Assembly (NCBI GenBank): GCA_035527535.1 | Contig: DATLAK010000044.1 | Span: 1 to 47,770 of the forward strand | DNA length: 47,770 nt | Direction of reading: 5' to 3' | Source of the DNA: Armatimonadota bacterium | Lineage (GTDB): Bacteria; Armatimonadota; Hebobacteria; GCA-020354555; CP070648 | Shown here: positions 1-6,638 of the stretch, in pieces | How positions within the stretch are numbered: position 1 is the first letter of the stretch | Layout: every line of letters begins with the position of its first letter | Made by a program: the position numbers and the translations under genes | Notes under the pieces: generated by a model | What the model was told of the DNA's origin: nothing | Databases searched by the model: none | What the model saw: only the letters and a program-made list of their open reading frames with translations

Positions 1-20
1 CGCCCCGACCGGTCGGGGCG
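1..20. terminator. Perfect 20-bp palindrome, possible terminator hairpin
   Basis: The window opens with a palindrome with 10-base arms (CGCCCCGACC and its complement) and no loop. It lies just beyond the 3' end of the minus-strand phosphatase gene that ends at 140, so it could end that transcript or one entering from the left. No U-run is visible. Bases 21-139 hold nothing else I can support. Confidence 0.35.
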
Positions 21-139
21 CCCACGTTTCCGCGCCCAGGTCCGATTCCCTCCCCTTGGCGGTTTTCCTTCCCCGTTACATAGCGCGCGCAAGTACCATC
101 TCGGCGGTTCCCCCCGCCAGCGCCGCCGCGGTCGTCATC

Positions 140-1480
140 TCACTCTTTCGCGGCCGGCCGCGCGGGCCGCGCCACCATGATCGTGATATCGTCCCGCCGG
201 TGGCCGCCGGCGGCGTAGCGCTCGATCGCGGCGAGTATCGCTTGCGCCGCAGCGGCCGCCGAGTCCGCCGCCGCGAGGGCGGCGCACGCGGTCTCGCGGA
301 AGCGGTCGGCGCCGAACTCCTCGGTGCCCGCGCCGCGCGCCTCCACCGCGCCGTCGGTGTACAAGACCAACGCATCCTCCGGCGTCCAGCGCAGTCGTCC
401 TTGCTCGTAGCGGGCGTCGCTCAGCACGCCCAGCACCAGCCCCCCGCTGGCCAGCGCTTCGGTGGCTCCTGACGCGCGCACCAGCAGCGGCGGATCGTGG
501 CCCGCGTTGACGTAGGTGATGGCTCCGGCCGATGGATCCACTTGGGCATAGAACATGGTCACGAAGCGGTCCGGCTGCAGCTCGTCGAAGACCAACTGGT
601 TGACGCGTTCCACCACCTGTGCGGGCCCGGGCTCGATCATCGCCGCCACCTTGAGGGCGTACTTGACCACGGGCACGCGCAGCACCTCCGCGCCGTGCTT
701 GCCGGCGACGTCGGCCACGCACAACCCGTAGCGCCCGCCGTCGAGGTGCAGCAAGTCATAGTAGTCACCGGCCCCCATGCGCAGCGCGGGGCGGAAGGCG
801 ACTCCCACCTCCAGGTCGGGCGGGGAGGCCAGCGCCTGCGGGTTGACCAGGTCATAGAAGTCCTGCATCAAGCGTCGCTGCTGACGATAGGCGGCGAGCA
901 CTCGCGCCGTGCGCTCGAAGGTCTGTCGTTCCCGCTTCTGCGCGTCCGCGACATAGCCGCTCAGGAGCGCCACCAATACCAGGAACGGTACTCGCTCTCG
1001 CAGCGCATCGCCGACGCTCATGGCGGCGTCGGGGCCGGCCGCGGCCAGCACCGCGACGTAGAGCGCCCCCGAGACGACCGCGGTCGCCAGCGCGCCCGCG
1101 GTGCCGAACCACAACGCCGCGATCACCGCCAGCGCGTAGTAGAGCGGGAAGAACGCCAGGCCGGTGGGGCCGCTCAGTCCCACCCACAGGGTGATGAAGA
1201 CGATGTCGAGACTGAGAATGAAATGACGCTGCCCGGGGAAAGACACCCGCCGCCAGTACATCACCAGCAGCGCTGCGTTGTATACTCCCGCGAGCAGGAT
1301 GGTGACGTAGAGGGGCGACAGCAGGTCCACCACGCCGCCGCGCCCGGACAGCGTGGCCACCACCATCACCACGAAGGTGGTGCGAAAGATGGCCACCGCC
1401 AGCTCCGGGTTGATGGCGCTGCGGGCGGCCTCTACACGGGCCTCGCCTTCGGGCTCGAGGTGCGACTCAGGCAGGATCAT
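140..1480 (-). CDS. Membrane-anchored PP2C/SpoIIE-type serine phosphatase
   Basis: This 446-residue protein has an N-terminal block of about five or six hydrophobic helices (roughly residues 25-190), a short linker helix, and a C-terminal PP2C domain of the SpoIIE/RsbU type (roughly 210-440). Visible PP2C motifs are GAGDYYDLLHLDGG and CVADVAGKHG, which carry the metal-binding Gly-Asp and Asp positions, YVNAGHDPPLL, LYTDGAVEA, and the terminal RRDDITIMV. Such enzymes dephosphorylate anti-anti-sigma proteins in partner-switching pathways. No partner-switch gene lies beside it, so the target is unknown. I chose the ATG at 1480 because the upstream extension is arginine-rich and unlike a signal or membrane start. 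It follows the two minus-strand genes at 1574-2747 and may be their last operon member, after a 93-base gap. Confidence 0.85.
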   Translation of the reverse strand: MILPESHLEPEGEARVEAARSAINPELAVAIFRTTFVVMVVATLSGRGGVVDLLSPLYVTILLAGVYNAALLVMYWRRVSFPGQRHFILSLDIVFITLWVGLSGPTGLAFFPLYYALAVIAALWFGTAGALATAVVSGALYVAVLAAAGPDAAMSVGDALRERVPFLVLVALLSGYVADAQKRERQTFERTARVLAAYRQQRRLMQDFYDLVNPQALASPPDLEVGVAFRPALRMGAGDYYDLLHLDGGRYGLCVADVAGKHGAEVLRVPVVKYALKVAAMIEPGPAQVVERVNQLVFDELQPDRFVTMFYAQVDPSAGAITYVNAGHDPPLLVRASGATEALASGGLVLGVLSDARYEQGRLRWTPEDALVLYTDGAVEARGAGTEEFGADRFRETACAALAAADSAAAAAQAILAAIERYAAGGHRRDDITIMVARPARPAAKE

Positions 1481-1573
1481 GTTCCAGGCTCGGCCAGGCG
1501 GTTTCGCCTGGCGCCGGCGCGGTCCTGCCCCGGCGCAGAGACGCACACGCCGTGGGCGCCCAGCGGTCGGCGG

Positions 1574-2023
1574 CTAGATCTCGAAATCGAGCACCGCCGA
1601 GACCCCGACGCCGGACACGCCCTTGGGGGATCCGCTCACGGTCTCGGTGCTTACCGGGATCAGCACGCGCATGCGGAAGCGGTCGTGGTACTTGGTCTCG
1701 ACCTGGGCGACCGCCTTGACCGTCTCGACCTTGCTCGGCACGCCCACCACCTGCGCCGCGCCGATAAAGCCGCCGCTGCCCACGGAGAGAATCGGCACCA
1801 CTTTGGTCGCCCCGCGGATCTCGGCCCCGCGCTCGCCCAGCGTCTTATTGAGGAACGAGTCAATGTCCCCCGAGAAGTGCTGGACCACATAGCCGATGCC
1901 GAAGATCTTCACCAGACCGCCGATGTCCAGCGCCACCGCCGCTCCCCCCACCAGGGCCACGATCACCAGCCCCGCCAGCACCGTCACCAGGCGGCGGTCC
2001 AGCTTTCTGCGCAATGTCGTCAT
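1574..2023 (-). CDS. Single-pass membrane protein, shorter of two tandem paralogues
   Basis: This protein of about 149 residues begins with a basic segment and one membrane helix (roughly residues 10-30, VTVLAGLVIVALVGGAAVAL). A domain of about 80 residues follows that matches the C-terminal part of the next gene upstream: KVVPILSVGSGGFIGAAQVV, then VKAVAQVE, then VLIPVSTETV and GVSVSAVLDFE-like strands. The start at 2023 is supported by AGGAG eight bases upstream. The upstream gene stops only 19 bases before this start, so the two are probably cotranscribed. The topology suggests an anchored extracytoplasmic domain. I do not recognise the family. The many short beta-type strands would fit a binding or assembly role, but that is a guess. 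Confidence 0.65.
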   Translation of the reverse strand: MTTLRRKLDRRLVTVLAGLVIVALVGGAAVALDIGGLVKIFGIGYVVQHFSGDIDSFLNKTLGERGAEIRGATKVVPILSVGSGGFIGAAQVVGVPSKVETVKAVAQVETKYHDRFRMRVLIPVSTETVSGSPKGVSGVGVSAVLDFEI

Positions 2024-2042
2024 GTCATTGGCTCCTGTCGCC

Positions 2043-2747
2043 CTAGAACGGGAGGTTGTAGTCAATCAGCGCTTCCACGCTCACCCCTTGCACGCGCTGC
2101 GGGCGCACGCTGATGGAGGAGACGGGAACGTAGATGTGGGCGCGCACCGCGTCCTTGAAGTTGGCCTCGATCTGCGCGACCGCCTTGACCTTGCCGATTT
2201 CGACCGCCGGGCCCACCACGCGCGCCCCGCCGATGGAGACGCCGGGGGTGCCGATGCTGAAGATGGGGACGATCTTGTCGCCCTGGCGCTCCCAGTTGAC
2301 CTCGGGCGAGACCGGCGCCGCTGCCTCGACCTCGCCGCCCAGCGCCTGCACCAAGTTGGCGTTCCACGCCCGCGCCAGCATCATCGGCGTGGTGCCGTTG
2401 GCCTGCGCGTGGAAGCGGTCCGCGGTCACGATCAGCTTCCCGCCGTCGGTCACCAGCGCGGTCTCATTATTGACCTGGCCTACGCGGAAATCGCCCCACT
2501 GCGCACCCGCGGCGAAAGCCTGGTTCAACCGCGCCGCCACCGTCTCGGCGCGCTGGGTCGCGCTATAGCCGCCGGCGGCGCTGCGAATCCGCATCACCAC
2601 CGCGCCGTTAACCAGCACCTCGCCCTCCTCGCGATCACCCCACGTGCGCGTGCGCGCGGCCGCCTCCATCGCCAGTGCGCTCGCCGCCGCGAACAGCACT
2701 ATCACCGCCGACCATGCGGCGACCCTTCGCAATCTGCCTTTGCTCAT
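2043..2747 (-). CDS. Exported protein, longer of two tandem paralogues
   Basis: This 234-residue protein starts MSKGRLRR followed by a hydrophobic stretch (about residues 9-26), which fits a signal peptide or anchor. The first 110 residues after that (with ATQRAETVAARLNQAFA and a VTDGGKLIVTADRFHA strand pair) have no counterpart in the neighbour. The last 85 or so (KIVPIFSIGTPGVSIGGARV, VKAVAQIE, HIYVPVSSISV, VQGVSVEALIDYNL) align along their length with the gene at 1574-2023. The start at 2747 is fixed by GGAGG seven bases upstream. It is the first gene of the minus-strand group. Its function is unknown; the N-terminal half may be a substrate- or ion-binding domain. Confidence 0.7.
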   Translation of the reverse strand: MSKGRLRRVAAWSAVIVLFAAASALAMEAAARTRTWGDREEGEVLVNGAVVMRIRSAAGGYSATQRAETVAARLNQAFAAGAQWGDFRVGQVNNETALVTDGGKLIVTADRFHAQANGTTPMMLARAWNANLVQALGGEVEAAAPVSPEVNWERQGDKIVPIFSIGTPGVSIGGARVVGPAVEIGKVKAVAQIEANFKDAVRAHIYVPVSSISVRPQRVQGVSVEALIDYNLPF

Positions 2748-3000
2748 CCCTGCACCTCCGGACGCACCTGATATGGGCGCTCGACCATCGTCCGCTAGTT
2801 TACCGCACCGGGTACGGAATGTCCTGCCCGCAGTGGTGGGCCCAGCGCACAAGGCGGAGCTCGCTTACACCGACGTCTCCTGCCACGCCCATTTGACGCG
2901 CGGGGGCACAGGATGGTTCGCACGGCCCGCCGCCCCCGCCGGCCCTGGCGCGGGGTGTGTTCGATCTTGGTGGGTGTGGCGGGCGGGGGGCTGACTAACT

Positions 3001-3112
3001 CCTCTCCCTCTCAGGGAGAGGCGGGGTGAGGGTGAAAACGCCGTGCCTGCCACCCCCACCTCAATCCTCCCCCCTTCGACAGGCTCAGGGCAGGCTCTGG
3101 AAGGGGGAGGAG
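3001..3112. repeat. Two short interspersed repeats in the 2748-3257 intergenic region
   Basis: Bases 3001-3033 read as a CTCTCCCTCTCAGGGAGAG hairpin followed by GGGGTGAGGGT. A fragment of the same unit occurs inside csaB near 6158-6306. Bases 3066-3110 form a second hairpin (CCTCCCCCCTTC against GAAGGGGGAGG) whose centre holds CTTCGACAGGCTCAGGG. That same word appears inside the gene at 45620-47212. Both resemble REP-type elements. The rest of the 510-base gap is the divergent promoter region. Confidence 0.6.
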
Positions 3113-3171
3113 TTTGTTCCCCAGTCCCCACGGTCCGCGGACATACCCCTGGCGGCTTGGCGCGGCTTTCC

Positions 3172-3200
3172 TTGACGCGCATCAGGGGCGCGCCTATAAT
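3172..3200 (+). promoter_or_regulatory. Sigma-70 type promoter for the DUF3084 gene
   Basis: TTGACG at 3172-3177 and a perfect TATAAT at 3195-3200 are separated by exactly 17 bases. Transcription would begin near 3207, giving a leader of about 50 bases before the ATG at 3258. It is one of the two best housekeeping promoters seen in the window. Confidence 0.8.
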
Positions 3201-3257
3201 GACCCCGACGACGGCTCGGGCGAGGTCGCATGCGCGCGAGCGCGGGAACGGCGGTTG

Positions 3258-4775
3258 ATGGGCGGCTACGGCGTATTCCTGATCGCGGCGCTGATCGTAG
3301 TGAGCGGTGTCATCGCCTACGTGGGCGATATCATCGGTCGCCGCATGGGTCGCCGGCGGCTGACGCTGTTCCACTTGCGCCCGCGCCACACCGCGGTCGC
3401 GATCTCGGTGTTCGCGGGGATGCTCATCGCCGCCTTCACCCTGACCTCGGCGATGCTGGTGTCGCAGAACGTGCGCGACGCCTTCCTGCACGTGGCGGCG
3501 ATGCGGCGGGAAAACCTGCAACTGGAGCGCACCGCGCGCGAGCTCGAGGCCCGCGCCGTGCGCGTCCAGCGCCGCCTGGATGACGCACAGGGGCGCCTGC
3601 GGGAAGTGTCCGCGGCCCTGCGCTCGCAGACCGGCGAACTCACCAGCACCAAGGGGCAACTGCTCCGCGTGTCCGGCCAGCTGCGACGCAAGGCCGCCCA
3701 GTTGGAGGCCCAGAAGCGCGACCTGCAGGCGACCACCGCCCGGCTGCACGAGGTCGCCGGCGAGCTCGCCGGCAGCCGTCGCGACCTGACCTCGACGCGC
3801 TCGCTCCTCGCCTCCGCCCGGGAACAGCTCGACCAGACATCAGCGCAGCTGGCGCAGGTCGAGCAGAACCTCGCCGACAAGAGCCACGAGCTGCAGAACG
3901 CCACACGGGTGTCGCTCGAGATCGGGCGCAACCTCTTGAGCCTGGAGAGCCAGCGCGACGCGCTGCAGGCGGAGGTCGGCAAGCTGCAGGCGCAGATCCA
4001 GGACCTCTCACAGTGGCGCTCCCGCGCGCTGCAGACCTTCGGCGAGATTCGCACCCAGTTCGGCGAGATTCGCAGCCAGCCGGTCATCTTCGGCGCCAAC
4101 GAAGACATGCTGACGCTGGTGGTCGAGGGGGCGCGGCCGGCGGAGCAGGTGCAGCGTGACCTGCGGCAGATGGTCACCAGCATCAACCAGGTCGCGGACG
4201 CCGCCGGCGCGGGCAAGGGCGAAGACAACCGGGCGATCGCCGTTTTCCGCCCGGTGCTGGACGAGGACACGGGGCAGGTAGTTTACTACGGTGAGGAGCA
4301 GGTGCTGGCCGCGCTCGCCGCCACCATCAGCGCCACGCCGGGCAGCGTCATCGTGCGCGCCGTGTCGGTAGGTAACGTCGTGCGGGGCGAGACGGTGCTG
4401 GTGGATTTCGAGCTCTTCCATAACGCCCTGGTGTTTCGCCGTGACCAGGAGATCGCACGCACGTCAGTGAGCAGTTCGCTCGATGAGGTAAGCCTGTTTC
4501 TGGAGCTGTGGGCCTTCCTGCGCGGCCAGGTATCGGCTCGCGCGCGCGCTGCCGGGGTCATGGCGCTGCCCGCCGGCCACCCGGGCGAGCATGTGGAGTC
4601 CCTGTTCCCCGAACCCGACGAGGTCGTCGGCAAGATGCGCTACCCCGAGTTGCTGCACGTCATCCGCGAGGTCAAGCGCCACCGCGACCACGTACTGGTG
4701 GTGGCCCGCGCCGCCGCCGACACCTGGACTGCCGGGCCGCTCCAGGTCAGGCTCGAGGTCGAAGGCCGGGAGTAA
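3258..4775 (+). CDS. DUF3084-family coiled-coil membrane protein
   Basis: This 505-residue protein starts with two membrane helices (roughly residues 3-25 and 45-65) around a basic loop, GRRMGRRRLTLFHLRPRHTA. A very long, heptad-rich coiled coil follows (about 75-270, rich in Leu, Glu, Gln and Arg). The C-terminal globular part contains ANEDMLTLVVEGARPAEQV, the segment AIAVFRPVLDEDTGQVVYYG and ETVLVDFELFHNALVFR. This order matches DUF3084 proteins known from Cyanobacteria and some other Terrabacteria, where the role is unresolved. I chose ATG 3258 because the frame upstream is not membrane-like and the promoter at 3172-3200 places the transcript start downstream of the earlier possible starts. 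The polysaccharide pyruvyltransferase gene follows after 207 bases of repeats, which suggests an envelope role. Confidence 0.82.
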   Translation: MGGYGVFLIAALIVVSGVIAYVGDIIGRRMGRRRLTLFHLRPRHTAVAISVFAGMLIAAFTLTSAMLVSQNVRDAFLHVAAMRRENLQLERTARELEARAVRVQRRLDDAQGRLREVSAALRSQTGELTSTKGQLLRVSGQLRRKAAQLEAQKRDLQATTARLHEVAGELAGSRRDLTSTRSLLASAREQLDQTSAQLAQVEQNLADKSHELQNATRVSLEIGRNLLSLESQRDALQAEVGKLQAQIQDLSQWRSRALQTFGEIRTQFGEIRSQPVIFGANEDMLTLVVEGARPAEQVQRDLRQMVTSINQVADAAGAGKGEDNRAIAVFRPVLDEDTGQVVYYGEEQVLAALAATISATPGSVIVRAVSVGNVVRGETVLVDFELFHNALVFRRDQEIARTSVSSSLDEVSLFLELWAFLRGQVSARARAAGVMALPAGHPGEHVESLFPEPDEVVGKMRYPELLHVIREVKRHRDHVLVVARAAADTWTAGPLQVRLEVEGRE

Positions 4776-4804
4776 CGGCGGGTAAACCACGAAGACACGA
4801 AGAC

Positions 4805-4880
4805 AAGAAATGGTAGGACGACCGCCTCGGCTGCCAACCTCGTGACTTGCCAGGCGAGACGCCTGGCCTACCATTTCCTT
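4805..4880. repeat. Miniature inverted-repeat element between DUF3084 gene and csaB
   Basis: The 76-base unit is bounded by imperfect terminal inverted repeats, AAGAAATGGTAGG on the left and the complement of AAGGAAATGGTAGG on the right. Inside are CCGCCTCGGCTG and a CCAGGCGAGACGCCTGG hairpin, words shared with the copies at 5743-5823, 7614-7690 and 45478-45588. Confidence 0.7.
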
Positions 4881-4892
4881 GTGGCTTGGTGC

Positions 4893-4938
4893 GGCTAGGC
4901 CAGGGGCCGCCGTGGCGGTCAGCTTTGCTGACCTAGCC
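4893..4938 (-). repeat. GCTAGG-type palindromic repeat, copy 1
   Basis: The element begins GGCTAGGCC and ends GACCTAGCC, with CCGCCGTGGCGG in the middle. Read on the minus strand it has the same word order as the copy at 5109-5150 inside csaB: GCTAGGTC, then AAA, then GACCGCCACGGCGG, then GGCCTAGCC. Confidence 0.65.
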
Positions 4939-4982
4939 ACCTTGGTGGTTAAGATCTTCCATCTGCCATACCCGGAGCGAGC

Positions 4983-6473
4983 TTGCGCGTCATCATCTCA
5001 GGCTACTACGGCTTTCACAACGCGGGCGACGAGGCGGTGCTGGCAGGCCTCATTGCCGGCCTTGTGGCACAGCCGTTTCCGAATCCCGATTCATCGGGGC
5101 CCCCGGTTGCTAGGTCGCAAACGACCGCCACGGCGGGCAACGGCCTAGCCGCTGTGTCCGGTTCCGGCAACCCAATGGACATCACCGTCCTCTCCGGCGC
5201 TCCCGCGGCTACGGCGAACCTTCACGGCGTCCGCGCGATCGGGCGCGGTCTCGGCGCGCTCAGGCGCGAGCTGCGTGACGCCGACCTCTTCATCAGCGGC
5301 GGCGGCAACCTCTTCCAGGACGCCACCAGCGCGCGGTCATGCCTCTACTACCTCTACGTCATGCGCCAGGCATTGCTCGCTCGCGTGCCGGTGGTGGTGC
5401 TGGGGCAGGGCATCGGCCCCTTGCGCCGATGGTGGGTGCGCGCGCTCGTGCGCCGCTGCCTGAACCGCGTGCAGGGTATCGCGCTGCGCGATTCGGAATC
5501 CGCGCGCGAGCTGGAGCGCCTGGGGGTCAGCCGCCCGCCCATTCGCGTCGGCGCCGACCTCTCCTTCGCCATGAGCCTGCCCCCCGCGGAAGAGGTCGCC
5601 GCGGCCTGGCGCGGCATCGGCGTCGAGGATCCCGGCTCCGTGCTTGCCATCGCACCGCGCACATGGCACATCAGTGGAGCAGGGGAGGGAGTCGTCGCCT
5701 CCCTCGCGGCGGCGGTCAAGTGCGCGACCGCGCAATTCGGAGATGTGGCACAGCCGCCCCCGGCTGTGTCGCCGCCGCTCCAGCGGCGGCGAATAGGACA
5801 GGCGCGGGCGCCTGTCCCACACCTGGGCGCTCCGCGGCCACAGGTGGTCGTCTTCCCCATGCAACGGCCTCAGGACGATCCAGCCTGCGCGGCCCTGGCC
5901 GACGCTGTCGGCGGAATCTTCGCGCAGCCGGAATTGCCCCCCGCGCTGCTGGCGGCCATGATCGGCAGCGCGCGGGTGGTGGTGGGGGTACGCCTGCACG
6001 CGCTCATCTTCGCCGCCATGGGTGGGGCGATGCCGGTCGCGATCAGCTATGATCCCAAGGTCGAAGCCTTCATGACCGATTTGGGTTTGAACGTGGCCGC
6101 GACCACCGCCGACCTCGCTGGGAGTGACGTAGAAGTCTCGGAGTCACGGTCATCGCACCCCTCTCCCTCTCAGGGCTACTTCGCCCGACGAAGCTGGGCT
6201 ACGAAGCCCGCGAAGGCGGGAGAGGGTAGGGTGAGGGTACACACACGGGATGCCCACCCTCCCCCGGGCCGCGAGGGCGGGCCGACCTCTCCCTGGCAGG
6301 GAGAGGAGTTGCCGGAAGCGCGCCTTGCAGAGGCCATCATCGCTGCCTGGAACGCAGGCGATGAAACCCGCGCCGCCTTGCGCCGGGCTGCCGAGGAACG
6401 GCGGCGCGTCGTGGCGGACACGTTCGCATGGGCGGTGGAGATTGCCCGCGGAGCATGGCCGCCTCGGCCGTGA
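4983..6473 (+). CDS. csaB: CsaB-type polysaccharide pyruvyltransferase with three in-frame repeat insertions
   Basis: The family moves a pyruvyl group from phosphoenolpyruvate to cell-wall polysaccharide, making the ketal that S-layer-homology domains bind. The start RVIISGYYGFHNAGDEAVLA, the segment DLFISGGGNLFQDATS, the VVVLGQGIGPLRRWW strand, the GVRLHALIFAAMGGAMPVAI site and SYDPKVEAFM are typical. Translation begins at TTG 4983, five bases after GGAG. The 496 residues exceed the roughly 370-400 expected. The excess lies in three low-complexity stretches, about residues 28-64, 254-281 and 392-442, each encoded by interspersed repeats that keep the frame. They fall between conserved blocks, so the enzyme may still fold. 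The adjacent DUF3084 gene is a likely functional partner. Confidence 0.82.
   Translation: MRVIISGYYGFHNAGDEAVLAGLIAGLVAQPFPNPDSSGPPVARSQTTATAGNGLAAVSGSGNPMDITVLSGAPAATANLHGVRAIGRGLGALRRELRDADLFISGGGNLFQDATSARSCLYYLYVMRQALLARVPVVVLGQGIGPLRRWWVRALVRRCLNRVQGIALRDSESARELERLGVSRPPIRVGADLSFAMSLPPAEEVAAAWRGIGVEDPGSVLAIAPRTWHISGAGEGVVASLAAAVKCATAQFGDVAQPPPAVSPPLQRRRIGQARAPVPHLGAPRPQVVVFPMQRPQDDPACAALADAVGGIFAQPELPPALLAAMIGSARVVVGVRLHALIFAAMGGAMPVAISYDPKVEAFMTDLGLNVAATTADLAGSDVEVSESRSSHPSPSQGYFARRSWATKPAKAGEGRVRVHTRDAHPPPGREGGPTSPWQGEELPEARLAEAIIAAWNAGDETRAALRRAAEERRRVVADTFAWAVEIARGAWPPRP
5064..5172. repeat. Repeat insertion 1 inside csaB, including GCTAGG copy 2
   Basis: This segment starts with TGTGGCACAGCCG, the left end of the multi-hairpin family, and contains a CCCGATTCATCGGG hairpin. 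The second GCTAGG element lies at 5109-5150, in plus orientation. It encodes csaB residues of about 28-64 without a stop, between the conserved N-terminal helix and the DITVLSGAP strand. Confidence 0.65.
5743..5823. repeat. Multi-hairpin repeat, copy inside csaB (insertion 2)
   Basis: Three hairpins follow one another: CACAGCCGCCCCCGGCTGTG at 5750-5769, GCCGCCGCTCCAGCGGCGGC at 5771-5790 and GACAGGCGCGGGCGCCTGTC near 5797-5816. The ends are TGTGGCACAG and the complement of TGTGGGACAG. The 7614-7690 copy has the same architecture. It encodes csaB residues of about 254-281. Confidence 0.8.
6158..6306. repeat. Nested repeat insertion 3 inside csaB
   Basis: The left part begins CCCCTCTCCCTCTCAGGG and later gives GAGAGGGTAGGGTGAGGGT, the same unit as at 3001-3033. 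It is interrupted by an inner element rich in CTTCG and CGAAG words (GAAGCTGGGCTACGAAG). A second CTCTCCCTGGCAGGGAGAGG hairpin closes the stretch. The frame stays open throughout and encodes about 50 residues. Confidence 0.65.
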
Positions 6474-6513
6474 TAGCCATGCGGAACACGTCCGCTTTCG
6501 CGCCCTATGGGTT

Positions 6514-6533
6514 GGGCGCAATCGATTGCGCCC
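6514..6533. repeat. 20-bp perfect palindrome centred on ATCGAT
   Basis: The arms are GGGCGCAATC and its complement, followed by CCTACGAC. It lies just after the csaB stop. The form resembles a short interspersed repeat rather than a terminator, because no T-run follows. Confidence 0.5.
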
Positions 6534-6595
6534 CTACGACGGACGCCGCACTGCGCCGCTCTCCCACGGGCGGGGGCGCCCATGCTCCATCTGCT

Positions 6596-6627
6596 GCGGC
6601 GGGGCGGCCCCCTGACCGCCCCGCCGC
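6596..6627. terminator. Strong hairpin between convergent csaB and anti-sigma genes
   Basis: A perfect 12-base stem (GCGGCGGGGCGG and its complement) encloses an 8-base loop. The hairpin sits between the csaB stop at 6473 and the anti-sigma stop at 6639, so it can serve both directions. There is no clear U-tract, as is common in high-GC genomes. Confidence 0.6.
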
Positions 6628-6638
6628 GTCTGCGCGTC

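Noticed and set aside
497-2113. Long plus-strand open frame of 538 codons
   Set aside because: It is antisense to the phosphatase and paralogue genes, is rich in His, Arg and Gln, and shows no family motif. It is a by-product of GC bias.
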